Under the pieces are notes generated by a model. It was given only the letters and a program-made list of their open reading frames with translations. It ran no database searches and was not told where the DNA came from. Both the position numbers and the translations under genes were made by a program. From Apirhabdus apintestini (lineage in GTDB: Bacteria; Pseudomonadota; Gammaproteobacteria; Enterobacterales; Enterobacteriaceae), in the NCBI GenBank assembly GCA_033977085.1, contig CP138909.1, forward strand, positions 1 through 36,411: 36,411 bases of DNA, in the 5' to 3' direction. Positions within the stretch are counted from its first letter, which is position 1, and each line of letters starts with the position of its first letter. Shown piece by piece: positions 17,057-24,657 of this stretch.

Positions 17057-17875
17057 ATGACCAGAGCCACAGAACGCGCTTACAACGAGCTACAGCAGGC
17101 GTTTGATTTCTACAATCAGAGGCTGTTTAACGGCGAACTTCCCGACTGCCTGATCACCTTCCAGCGCGGTAAAAACACGATGGGCTATTTCAGCTTCAGA
17201 CGTTTTGTTGCTGCTGATGGCAGCGGCAAAATGATTGATGAGATTGCCCTGAATCCTGAGTATTTTCCGGCATATCCGCTTATTGAAGTTATGCAGACTC
17301 TGGTTCATGAACAGTGTCATATGTGGCAATTTCACTTTGGTAACCCTTCCCGCAAGACGTACCACAATGCGCAGTGGGCGGCCAAAATGGAAAGCATCGG
17401 ACTAATGCCCTCTTCCACCGGGAGACCTGGTGGCGCGAAAGTCGGCCAGAAAATTAACGACTATCCGATCCCCGGCGGTCGCTTCCAGCTTGTCACACTG
17501 GAACTGTTTCAGGGGCAATTTGCGTTGAGCTGGTTTGACCGCTTCCCCGTTCAGGTTGAACAACAGAAAGACATGACCGCCGTTATCGAACAATGGCGGG
17601 AAACGCTGGCTCAGGCGCATCAGAATGCAGGCTCCGGCATTGATATTGAAGCGGTGCTGTCAATGGCTCTGTTACCGTCAGTGACGCCACAGAACGGGAA
17701 CGCAGATTCAGAAGTTATAGCCGGGAGCAATACGTCCTTTGTTGCGGCGTTTGAGGACAAGCCTAAACGGAACAAGGCAAAATATCAGTGTCCGGGGTGC
17801 GGTGCTGCTGTGTGGGGTAAGGCCGGGCTGAATATCCATTGCGGAGATTGTGAACAAGCTTTCAGAGAAAGCTAA
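17057..17875 (+). CDS. SprT-like zinc metalloprotease
   Basis: 272 residues from ATG 17057 (behind CAGGAG). The SprT-like domain covers about 8-170, with active site VHEQCHMWQFH (HExxH at 84-88) preceded by NPEYF and followed by the third-ligand region. A C-terminal zinc ribbon (about 245-270, YQCPGCGAAVWGK, HCGDCEQAF) is typical of DNA-associated SprT/Spartan proteins, which in eukaryotes cut DNA-protein crosslinks. On plasmids such genes are common but uncharacterised; degradation of crosslinked relaxase or of host DNA-bound proteins is a reasonable inference. It is cotranscribed with the 77-aa gene. Confidence 0.85.
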   Translation: MTRATERAYNELQQAFDFYNQRLFNGELPDCLITFQRGKNTMGYFSFRRFVAADGSGKMIDEIALNPEYFPAYPLIEVMQTLVHEQCHMWQFHFGNPSRKTYHNAQWAAKMESIGLMPSSTGRPGGAKVGQKINDYPIPGGRFQLVTLELFQGQFALSWFDRFPVQVEQQKDMTAVIEQWRETLAQAHQNAGSGIDIEAVLSMALLPSVTPQNGNADSEVIAGSNTSFVAAFEDKPKRNKAKYQCPGCGAAVWGKAGLNIHCGDCEQAFRES

Positions 17876-17930
17876 GTGCCAGCAAAATTCTACGACCGCA
17901 GCAGTTGGCCATCGATTTTTTGCCAGCAAA
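17876..17930. repeat. Intergenic TGCCAGCAAAA repeat, copy 3
   Basis: Begins at the stop codon of the SprT-like gene: TGCCAGCAAAATTCTACGAC, one mismatch from 2742. A second TGCCAGCAAA lies near 17921-17930, and a degenerate TGACAGCAAAA near 17965. Same unit as at 2741 and 16700. Confidence 0.6.
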
Positions 17931-17985
17931 TCTTTCTTCCGGATTCGTGCCGGCGTGATAAAAATGACAGCAAAAGAGGTTTTCT

Positions 17986-18246
17986 ATGGGGCATTACACC
18001 ATCAGAACAAATGACGATGAAGATCAGGTTATCAGAAAGGCGCAGGAGGTTACCGGAATGGCGTCAGCCAGTAAAGCCTTTATGACAGCCATCCTTGAGC
18101 TTCAGCGTAACAGAGACGAGATAACGCAGCTCAGGCGCTCACTAGCGCAAGAAAAAGCGCGGAGTCAGGAGCTAGTATCATCGGTGAATCAATTCCGTTC
18201 CAGCCTGAATACTATGTTCGAGCTGGCCGACAACGGCAAAAGTTAA
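17986..18246 (+). CDS. Putative ribbon-helix-helix DNA-binding protein with coiled coil (TaxA-like?)
   Basis: 86 residues from ATG 17986 with AAGAGG upstream. HYTIRTNDDEDQVIRKAQEV and SASKAFMTAILELQ fit an Arc/MetJ-type strand-helix-helix fold. The second half (RDEITQLRRSLAQEKARSQE, then LVSSVNQFRSSLNTM) is a coiled coil. Accessory relaxosome proteins of IncX (TaxA) have such folds and sit beside oriT, and no relaxase gene follows here. Mobilisation accessory or local regulator are both possible. Confidence 0.5.
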   Translation: MGHYTIRTNDDEDQVIRKAQEVTGMASASKAFMTAILELQRNRDEITQLRRSLAQEKARSQELVSSVNQFRSSLNTMFELADNGKS

Positions 18247-18379
18247 TATCATCAGTTTTGTCAGGGCGTAGTTGGGGGCTTTCTTTCACGGGGGATGGCG
18301 ACGCTTCAGTTTAAAAAATCGGGATTAACCTCCCTTCACTCGAACTCAGATTTCACGTAGCGCACGCTGTTTCAGACGC

Positions 18380-18411
18380 AAAAAGCCCGACTGGTGAGAT
18401 CGGGCTTTTTT
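18380..18411. terminator. Strong bidirectional terminator
   Basis: AAAAAGCCCGA (18380-18390), 9-nt loop, TCGGGCTTTTTT (18400-18411): runs of A and T on the two sides allow termination in both directions. It ends the plus-strand gene at 17986 and, on the minus strand, the predicted antitoxin RNA. Confidence 0.9.
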
Positions 18412-18427
18412 GTTTTCCGGTTCGGAG

Positions 18428-18465
18428 TTGGTGCTCTGGCCGGGGAAGTCACTCTACATCTAACA
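18428..18465 (+). repeat. Direct repeat copy 1 (antitoxin template)
   Basis: TTGGTGCTCTGGC (18428-18440) and a 22-nt block 18444-18465 match copy 2 at 18668-18706; only the 3-4 nt between the blocks differ. Transcribed leftward, it gives the antisense segment of the small RNA. Confidence 0.8.
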
Positions 18466-18471
18466 CCCATA

Positions 18472-18500
18472 ATATTATGGCACTTGACACAGGCTGTCCA
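18472..18500 (-). promoter_or_regulatory. Promoter of the antitoxin RNA
   Basis: -35 TGGACA (18500-18495) and -10 TAATAT (18477-18472) on the minus strand, spacing 17. Expected start 18464-18466, coinciding with the edge of the 22-nt repeat. The -35 lies inside the first of two tandem palindromes. Confidence 0.65.
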
Positions 18501-18527
18501 GTGGCAGTTGACACAAGTTGTCAACTG
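18481..18527. promoter_or_regulatory. Two tandem 23-bp palindromes (possible operators)
   Basis: CACTTGACA-CAGGC-TGTCCAGTG (18481-18503, one mismatch between arms) and CAGTTGACA-CAAGT-TGTCAACTG (18505-18527, perfect). Each also contains TTGACA. They overlap the antitoxin promoter -35 and lie 36 bp before a TATAAT facing the toxin, so a dimeric protein could control both. Confidence 0.6.
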
Positions 18528-18562
18528 ACTGAATTACAGCATGAGTTTCGCCAGCAGATCGG

Positions 18563-18568
18563 TATAAT
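18563..18568 (+). promoter_or_regulatory. Possible toxin promoter -10
   Basis: A perfect TATAAT with no good -35 at 17 bp. A start near 18575 would give the toxin an untranslated leader of about 205 nt containing repeat copy 2 and the ribosome-site hairpin, in line with the long leaders of type I toxin mRNAs. Confidence 0.4.
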
Positions 18569-18667
18569 TGCGGGGTTAGCTCTGTAAGTGGCCTCCCTGC
18601 CCTTCCCCGTTCCGGCGGGTATGAATAGTTTCAAAAGTCCTGGCTGAACAAACAGGTGGTGCTGTGT

Positions 18668-18706
18668 TTGGTGCTCTGGCAGGAGGAAGTCACTCTACAT
18701 CTAACA
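18668..18706 (+). repeat. Direct repeat copy 2 (target in toxin leader)
   Basis: Second copy of the 13-nt plus 22-nt blocks, 76 nt upstream of the toxin start codon. As RNA it is the target of the predicted antitoxin. Confidence 0.8.
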
Positions 18707-18758
18707 ATGCGAGAGAACCGTTGTGACAGGCAGTGTATGAGTAAGCAACGGTGATTTC

Positions 18759-18775
18759 CTCCAGCTTATCTGGAG
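18759..18775 (+). promoter_or_regulatory. Hairpin sequestering the toxin ribosome site
   Basis: CTCCAG (18759-18764), CTTAT loop, CTGGAG (18770-18775). The 3' arm contains GGAG (18772-18775), the ribosome site 6 nt before ATG 18782, so translation would be shut off unless the hairpin is opened. This is typical for type I toxin mRNAs. Confidence 0.7.
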
Positions 18776-18781
18776 AACCGG

Positions 18782-18877
18782 ATGATTAATCTGTTAATCA
18801 TCGTTCTTAGAGCGGTAGCGGCGCTGGCAAACGCGCTGATTGCTATTCTGGAACTGATCCGCCAGTTCATCGATTGA
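18782..18877 (+). CDS. Predicted type I toxin, 31-aa hydrophobic peptide
   Basis: ATG 18782 to TGA 18875-18877. The peptide (MINLLIIVLRAVAALANALI, then AILELIRQFID) is a single amphipathic membrane helix with sparse charges (Arg10, Glu24, Arg27, Asp31). It resembles TisB and ZorO in length, a hydrophobic helix with an LELI/LRLI-type motif, and a polar end. Such peptides insert into the inner membrane and collapse its potential. The leader holds a long repeat targeted by a predicted antisense RNA and a hidden ribosome site, and a stem-loop follows. Too short for normal gene finding. Function is inferred, not shown. Confidence 0.65.
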   Translation: MINLLIIVLRAVAALANALIAILELIRQFID

Positions 18878-18896
18878 TGAATACGGAAACGTAACT

Positions 18897-18925
18897 AAGG
18901 CTGGGGGCTAACCACCTCCGGCCTT
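18897..18925 (+). terminator. Stem-loop ending the toxin transcript
   Basis: AAGGC (18897-18901) pairs with GCCTT (18921-18925), with an inner GGGGG/CCTCC stem. It is followed by TAATAAAAAC, a weak tail, 20 nt after the toxin stop. Confidence 0.6.
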
Positions 18926-18990
18926 TAATAAAAACATCGTTTAGTTACAACATTCATCTGATGCGCATAACCCCCCCACCTAACCTTTTA

Positions 18991-19246
18991 GGGGTCAGTT
19001 TGGAGATCGGAAATTTTTGTACGTTAAGCGCATTATTTAACCAATCTTGGTTCGTAAGGGGTTGATTTTGCGTCAGTGGCTATCGCTTTTAAGTTGTCGC
19101 TCTTGCAGTATCGCATTTAGGTTATCCGATTAAGGTCAAACCTCTGAAAATGCCGTATAGCGCGGGAGTACACCCTATTGCTATAGGTAAGTCTGTTCAA
19201 AAAACAGGCTTACCGTACAATAATTCTCTATATCCAAACTGACCCC
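18991..19246. mobile_element. Tn3-family miniature inverted-repeat element (TIME), 256 bp
   Basis: Both ends carry 38-bp inverted repeats. The outer 14 bp (GGGGTCAGTTTGGA) are identical and the inner ends read TTGTACGTTAAG and TTGTACGGTAAG, the TAAG signature of Tn3-type ends. The interior (about 180 bp) has no reading frame. Its right end abuts an IS26 fragment; flanks TTTTA and AAGTA do not match, so the other side was lost after insertion. Confidence 0.8.
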
Positions 19247-19507
19247 AAGTACCGGAACAACGTGATTGAATGCTATCATGGCAAACTGAAACGGATAATC
19301 GACGCCACGCTGGGATTTAAATCCATGAAGACGGCTTACGCCACCATCAAAGGTATTGAGGTGATGCGTGCACTACGCAAAGGCCAGGCCTCAGCATTTT
19401 ATTATGGTGATCCCTGGGCGAAATGCGCCTGGTAAGCAGAGTTTTTGAAATGTAAGGCCTTTGAATAAGACAAAAGGCTGCCTCATCGCTAACTTTGCAA
19501 CAGTGCC
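19247..19507 (+). mobile_element. IS26 3' remnant
   Basis: Starts abruptly at AAGTACCGGAACAACG and encodes the transposase C-terminus (NNVIECYHGKLKRII, ATLGFKSMKTAYATIKGIEV, MRALRKGQASAFYYGD), with one C missing near 19411. It ends in the IS26 terminal repeat TTTGCAACAGTGCC (19494-19507). The 5' two-thirds are gone, cut by the miniature element. IS26 commonly joins plasmid and chromosomal DNA; here it marks the left edge of the O-antigen cargo. Confidence 0.93.
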
Positions 19508-19651
19508 GGTTTTCAGGCCCCCGTTCTGTCAGACTGGCTTTTCAAGCCGCTGAGTGAACGATCTGCCGATAGCCTGAAGCGAAAGCGGGTGGCGTTTAGC
19601 CTGGAGCACGGGAGCAGTACGCATTTTGGTTGCGACAGCCAATGGCGGTAG
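19508..19651 (+). pseudogene. 3' fragment of an unrecognised gene cut by IS26
   Basis: A frame open from the IS26 edge, GFQAPVLSDWLFKPLSERSA, DSLKRKRVAFSLEHGSSTHF, to TAG 19649-19651. It looks like real protein, but I cannot name it. It presumably came with the O-antigen segment from the donor chromosome. Bases 19652-19733 are AT-rich and probably hold the manC promoter and its AAGGA ribosome site. Confidence 0.35.
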
Positions 19652-19733
19652 CGTGCCTGAAAAAGGCCGTTCCACCCAGACGGTCGATTGATTGATAGTA
19701 AAATAAAGCAATTATTTATTTAAGGATTTCATT

Positions 19734-21149
19734 ATGTTACTTCCTGTAATTATGGCTGGCGGTACCGGCAGTCGTCTCTGGCCGATGTCTCGCGAGCTTT
19801 ATCCGAAACAGTTCCTCCGCCTGTTCGGGCAGAACTCCATGCTGCAGGAAACCATCACCCGACTCTCGGGCCTTGAAATCCATGAACCGATGGTCATCTG
19901 TAACGAAGAGCACCGCTTCCTGGTGGCCGAACAGCTGCGCCGAGCCAACAAGCTGTCGAACAACATTATTCTTGAGCCGGTTGGGCGCAACACCGCCCCG
20001 GCCATTGCTCTCGCGGCCCTCCAGGCTACCCGCCACGGCGACGACCCGCTGATGCTGGTCCTCGCCGCCGACCATATCATCAATAACCAGCCGGTCTTCC
20101 ACGACGCCATCCGCGTCGCCGAGCAGTATGCCGATGAAGGCCATCTGGTCACCTTCGGTATCGTGCCGAACGCCCCGGAAACCGGCTACGGCTACATCCA
20201 GCGTGGCGTGGCCCTCACCGACAGCGCCCACACCCCGTACCAGGTGGCCCGTTTCGTGGAGAAGCCGGACCGCGAGCGCGCCGAGGCCTACCTCGCCTCC
20301 GGGGAGTACTACTGGAACAGCGGCATGTTTATGTTCCGCGCCAAAAATACCTCTCCGAGCCTGGCCAAATTCCGCCCGGATATCCTCGAAGCCTGCCAGG
20401 CCGCGGTCAATGCCGCCGACAACGGCAGCGACTTCATCAGCATTCCGCATGACATTTTCTGCGAGTGCCCGGACGAGTCCGTGGACTACGCGGTGATGGA
20501 GAAAACCGCCGACGCGGTGGTGGTCGGTCTCGATGCCGACTGGAGCGACGTCGGCTCCTGGTCCGCCCTGTGGGAGGTCAGCCCGAAAGATGAGCAGGGT
20601 AACGTCCTCAGCGGCGACGCGTGGGTGCACAACAGCGAAAACTGCTATATCAACAGCGACGAGAAGCTGGTGGCGGCCATCGGCGTGGAGAACCTGGTGA
20701 TTGTCAGCACCAAGGACGCAGTGCTGGTGATGAATCGCGAGCGTTCCCAGGACGTGAAGAAGGCGGTCGAGTTCCTCAAGCAGAACCAGCGCAGCGAGTA
20801 CAAGCGCCACCGTGAGATTTACCGCCCTCGGGGCCGCTGCGACGTGGTGGTCCAGACCCCGCGATTCAACGTCAACCGTATCACGGTGAAACCAGGCGGT
20901 GCCTTCTCGATGCAGATGCACCACCATCGCGCCGAGCATTGGGTTATTCTCGCCGGCACCGGTCAGGTGACTGTCAACGGTAAGCAGTTCCTGTTGTCCG
21001 AGAACCAGTCCACCTTTATTCCGATTGGCGCCGAGCACTGCCTGGAAAACCCTGGCTGTATTCCGCTGGAAGTGCTGGAGATCCAGTCGGGGGCGTACCT
21101 TGGCGAGGACGACATTATTCGTATTAAAGACCAGTATGGTCGTTGCTAA
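19734..21149 (+). CDS. manC: Mannose-1-phosphate guanylyltransferase / mannose-6-phosphate isomerase
   Basis: 471 residues, intact. Makes GDP-mannose from GTP and mannose-1-phosphate, the donor for all mannosyltransferases of this cluster. N-terminal pyrophosphorylase signature MAGGTGSRLWPMSRELYPKQ; sugar-binding FVEKPDRERAEAYL and WNSGMFMF; C-terminal cupin isomerase domain with MQMHHHRAEHWVILAGTGQV and YLGEDDIIRIKDQYGR. ATG 19734 is preceded by TTAAGGATTTC. High GC compared with the backbone. First gene of the O-antigen operon. Confidence 0.97.
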   Translation: MLLPVIMAGGTGSRLWPMSRELYPKQFLRLFGQNSMLQETITRLSGLEIHEPMVICNEEHRFLVAEQLRRANKLSNNIILEPVGRNTAPAIALAALQATRHGDDPLMLVLAADHIINNQPVFHDAIRVAEQYADEGHLVTFGIVPNAPETGYGYIQRGVALTDSAHTPYQVARFVEKPDRERAEAYLASGEYYWNSGMFMFRAKNTSPSLAKFRPDILEACQAAVNAADNGSDFISIPHDIFCECPDESVDYAVMEKTADAVVVGLDADWSDVGSWSALWEVSPKDEQGNVLSGDAWVHNSENCYINSDEKLVAAIGVENLVIVSTKDAVLVMNRERSQDVKKAVEFLKQNQRSEYKRHREIYRPRGRCDVVVQTPRFNVNRITVKPGGAFSMQMHHHRAEHWVILAGTGQVTVNGKQFLLSENQSTFIPIGAEHCLENPGCIPLEVLEIQSGAYLGEDDIIRIKDQYGRC

Positions 21150-21170
21150 TTTTTCGGGACAAAACGCAGA

Positions 21171-22552
21171 ATGACACAGTTAACATGCTTTAAGGCTTAT
21201 GACATCCGTGGTGAACTGGGCGAGGAGCTGAACGAGGACATCGCCTACCGTATCGGCCGCGCCTATGGCGAATTTCTGAAACCCGGGAAGATAGTGGTGG
21301 GGGCGATGTGCGCCTCACCAGCGAGTCGCTGAAGCTGGCGCTGGCCCGCGGGCTGATGGACGCCGGCACCGACGTGCTGGATATCGGCCTGAGCGGCACG
21401 GAAGAGATTTACTTCGCCACTTTCCACCTCGGGGTGGACGGCGGCATCGAGGTGACGGCGAGCCATAACCCGATGAACTACAACGGCATGAAGCTGGTGC
21501 GCGAGAACGCGAAGCCCATCAGCGGCGACACCGGCCTGCGGGATATCCAGCGCCTGGCGGAGGAGAACCAGTTCCCGCCGGTGGACCCGGCGCGTCGCGG
21601 GACCCTGCGCCAGATATCGGTGCTGAAGGAGTACGTCGACCACCTGATGGGGTACGTGGACCTGGCGAACTTCACCCGTCCGCTGAAGCTGGTGGTGAAC
21701 TCCGGCAACGGGGCGGCGGGGCACGTGATTGATGAAGTGGAGAAACGCTTCGCGGCGGCCGGGGCGCCGGTGACCTTTATCAAGGTGCATCACCAGCCGG
21801 ACGGCCATTTCCCGAACGGTATCCCGAACCCGCTGCTGCCGGAGTGCCGCCAGGACACCGCCGACGCGGTGCGTGCGCATCAGGCGGACATGGGTATCGC
21901 CTTTGACGGCGACTTCGACCGCTGCTTCCTGTTCGATGACGAGGCGTCGTTTATCGAGGGGTACTACATTGTCGGCCTGCTGGCGGAGGCGTTCCTGCAG
22001 AAACAGCCGGGGGCGAAAATCATTCACGACCCGCGTCTGACATGGAACACGGTGGACATCGTGACCCGCAGCGGCGGCCAGCCGGTGATGTCGAAGACGG
22101 GGCATGCGTTCATCAAGGAGCGGATGCGCCAGGAAGACGCCATCTACGGCGGGGAGATGAGCGCGCACCATTACTTCCGCGACTTCGCCTACTGCGACAG
22201 CGGGATGATCCCGTGGCTGCTGGTGGCGGAGCTGCTGTGCCTGAAGAACAGTTCGCTGAAATCGCTGGTGGCGGACCGCCAGGTGGCGTTCCCGGCGTCG
22301 GGAGAGATCAACCGCAAGCTGGGAAATGCGGCGGAGGCGATAGCGCGCATCCGGGCGCAGTATGAGCCCGCGGCCGCACACATCGACACAACGGACGGTA
22401 TCAGTATTGAATACCCTGAGTGGCGCTTTAACCTGCGCACGTCCAACACGGAGCCGGTGGTGCGTCTGAACGTTGAGTCCAGAGCGGATACTGCGTTAAT
22501 GAATGAGAAAACCGCCGAGCTGCTCAACCTGTTAAAAGAGGAATCGCTTTGA
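21171..22552 (+). CDS. manB: Phosphomannomutase, frameshifted
   Basis: Converts mannose-6-phosphate to mannose-1-phosphate. ATG 21171 gives MTQLTCFKAYDIRGELGEEL; a one-base loss at about 21295-21303 (VVGGDVR region) breaks the frame, and the rest runs from 21308. Active-site serine loop TASHNPMNYNGMK, metal loop FDGDFDRCFLFD, sugar loop GEMSAHHYF, phosphate-binding RTSNTEPVVRLNVE. Restored about 460 residues, the normal length. The stop overlaps the wzm TTG start. Confidence 0.95.
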
Positions 22553-23340
22553 GTCCTATGTTTTCAGCGATCTATCGCTACCGTGGCTTTATTATTGACA
22601 GCGTCAAACGGGACTTTCAGTCACGTTACCAGACTAGCTTCTTAGGCGCGGCATGGCTGATCTTACAGCCGATCGCCATGATTTCCGTATATACATTAAT
22701 CTTTTCTGAGTTAATGCGTGCCCGCCTGGCGGGCATGGACGGCCCTTTGCCTACAGTATCTACCTCTGTTCCGGGGTGTTAACCTGGGGCTGTTTACGGA
22801 AACGCTCAATAGTCTGGTCAACGTTTTTCTGACCAACGCCAACATTCTTAAAAGCTTAGCTTTCCGCGGATCTGTTTACCAATCATCGTCACTGCTTCGG
22901 CGTTCATTAACTTCCTGATCATTTTTGGTCTGTTCGTGCTGTTTCTGATCGTTACGGGCAATTTCCCGGGCATGATTTTCTTTGAAATCATTCCGGTGCT
23001 GATCGTTCAGATGCTGTTCACCCTCGGCCTCGGGATCATCCTCGGGGTGCTGAACGTTTTTGTCCGCGACGTCGGGCAGTTCGTGAATATCCTGCTGCAG
23101 TTTTGGTTCTGGTTTACGCCCATTGTCTACGTGTCCAAAACGCTGCCGGAGTGGGTCTCTGGTCTGCTGGCGTATAACCCGATGGCGACCATTATCGGTT
23201 CATACCAGAACGTGATGCTCTATCACCAGAGCCCTAACTGGCTGGCGCTGTTTCCGGTCACGGTGCTGTCCGTCATTCTGTTTTTATTTGCCTGGCGTTT
23301 ATTTAAAAAACATGCCGCTGATATTGTGGACGAGATTTAA
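22549..23340 (+). CDS. wzm: O-antigen ABC transporter permease, frameshifted
   Basis: Inner-membrane half of the Wzm/Wzt exporter that moves lipid-linked mannan to the periplasm. TTG 22549 is preferred over ATG 22558 because AGAGG lies 7 nt before it. N-terminus SAIYRYRGFIIDSVKRDFQS, RYQTSFLGAAWLILQPIAMI is typical of ABC-2 permeases. Losses of a T at 22746-22748 and of an A at 22850-22853 break the frame. The rest (FLIVTGNFPGMIFFEIIPVL, FWFWFTPIVYVSKTLPEWVS) completes about 6 spans and 264 residues. Confidence 0.93.
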
Positions 23341-23342
23341 TC

Positions 23343-24638
23343 ATGAGTATCAAAGTTCAGCACGTCGGCAAGGCGTATAAATATTATCCATCAAAATGGA
23401 ACCGGGTCATTGAGAAACTTCTGCCGGGCGATAAGCCGCGGCACAGCAAGAAATGGGTATTGAAAGATATCAATTTCAGTATTGAACCCGGTGAAGCGGT
23501 CGGCATTGTTGGGGTGAACGGCGCAGGTAAAAGTACGTTACTGAAGCTGCTGACTGGCACCACTCAGCCGACCAAAGGCAGCATTGAGATCCAGGGGCGT
23601 GTCGCTGCGCTGCTGGAGCTGGGCATGGGATTCCATCCTGACTTTACCGGTCGGCAGAACGTGTATATGTCCGGGCTGATGATGGGCCTGAGCCGGGAAG
23701 AGATTGAGCGCTTAATGCCGGAGATCGAAGCCTTTGCGGATATCGGTGACTACATTGAAGAGCCCGTGCGCATCTACTCCAGCGGGATGCAAATGCGCCT
23801 GGCGTTTGCCGTGGCCACGGCTTCCCGCCCGGATATTCTGATCGTCGATGAGGCGCTCTCAGTCGGTGACTCCCGTTTTCAGGCGAAGTGCTACGCTCGA
23901 ATTGCGGATTTTAAAAAGCAGGGCACCACGCTGCTGCTGGTCTCCCATAGCGCCGGTGATATAGTCAAACACTGCGACCGCGCCATTTTCCTCAAAAATG
24001 GTGATATCTGCATGGACGGCACCGCCCGCGATGTGACTAACCGTTATCTGGATGAACTGTTTGGCAAAACCGACAAAAACAGCACGCCCAAAAGCGAAAC
24101 GGCAACCTTGTCAGCCAGCGGCGAAAGCCAGATGTCGCTCGATGAGATTGAGGATGTGTACCATACGCGGCCAGGCTATCGTCCGGAAGAATATCGTTGG
24201 GGGCAGGGAGGGGCGAAAATCATTGATTATCACATCCAAAGCGCCGGTATAGATTTTCCTCCATCGCTGACGGGCAATCAGTATACCGATTTCCTGATGA
24301 AAGTCGTGTTTGATTATGACTTTGATTGCGTGGTGCCGGGCATTCTGATTAAGACTCTCGATGGTCTATTCCTCTACGGAACTAACTCCTTCCTCGCTTC
24401 TGAAGGGCGGGAGAATATCTCGGTTTCCCGTGGCGATGTTCGGGTCTTTAAATTTAGCCTTCCGGTGGATTTAAACAGTGGCGATTACTTGCTGTCGTTT
24501 GGTATCTCTGCTGGCAACCCGCAGACGGATATGACGCCGCTGGACAGACGTTACGACTCCATTATTTTACATGTGGCCAAGAGCATGGATTTCTGGGGTA
24601 TCATCGATCTTAAGTCGTCCTTTACTAGCTACCAATGA
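23343..24638 (+). CDS. wzt: O-antigen ABC transporter ATPase with chain-end-binding domain
   Basis: 431 residues, intact. ATPase half: Walker A GIVGVNGAGKSTLLKLL, signature YSSGMQMRLAFA, Walker B DILIVDEALSVGD, switch His in LLVSHS. After about residue 250 a linker leads to a C-terminal beta-sandwich that in this family recognises the methyl-phosphate cap put on by WbdD, so only finished chains are exported. Starts 2 nt after the wzm stop. Confidence 0.96.
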   Translation: MSIKVQHVGKAYKYYPSKWNRVIEKLLPGDKPRHSKKWVLKDINFSIEPGEAVGIVGVNGAGKSTLLKLLTGTTQPTKGSIEIQGRVAALLELGMGFHPDFTGRQNVYMSGLMMGLSREEIERLMPEIEAFADIGDYIEEPVRIYSSGMQMRLAFAVATASRPDILIVDEALSVGDSRFQAKCYARIADFKKQGTTLLLVSHSAGDIVKHCDRAIFLKNGDICMDGTARDVTNRYLDELFGKTDKNSTPKSETATLSASGESQMSLDEIEDVYHTRPGYRPEEYRWGQGGAKIIDYHIQSAGIDFPPSLTGNQYTDFLMKVVFDYDFDCVVPGILIKTLDGLFLYGTNSFLASEGRENISVSRGDVRVFKFSLPVDLNSGDYLLSFGISAGNPQTDMTPLDRRYDSIILHVAKSMDFWGIIDLKSSFTSYQ

Positions 24639-24657
24639 CGTTGAGAAAAACAATTCC

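Larger units (their letters stand above)
18380..18465 (-). ncRNA. Predicted type I antitoxin small RNA (about 86 nt)
   Basis: A minus-strand promoter (TGGACA 18500-18495, 17-bp spacer, TAATAT 18477-18472) would start RNA at about 18465; the terminator at 18380-18411 would end it. Its first 22 nt (18465-18444) are exactly complementary to 18685-18706. A further 13 nt (18440-18428) are complementary to 18668-18680, all in the presumed leader of the toxin gene at 18782. This layout of a short RNA encoded upstream, acting on the toxin leader, is that of zor-orz and dinQ-agr loci. Predicted from sequence only. Confidence 0.65.

Noticed and set aside
19737..21038. 433-codon open frame antisense to manC
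   Set aside because: It is a codon-bias shadow: the plus-strand frame is an intact, fully recognisable ManC, and the antisense protein has no domain or ribosome site.
21263..22381. 372-codon open frame antisense to manB
   Set aside because: Same GC-rich shadow effect; Arg/His-rich low-complexity translation opposite a real enzyme.
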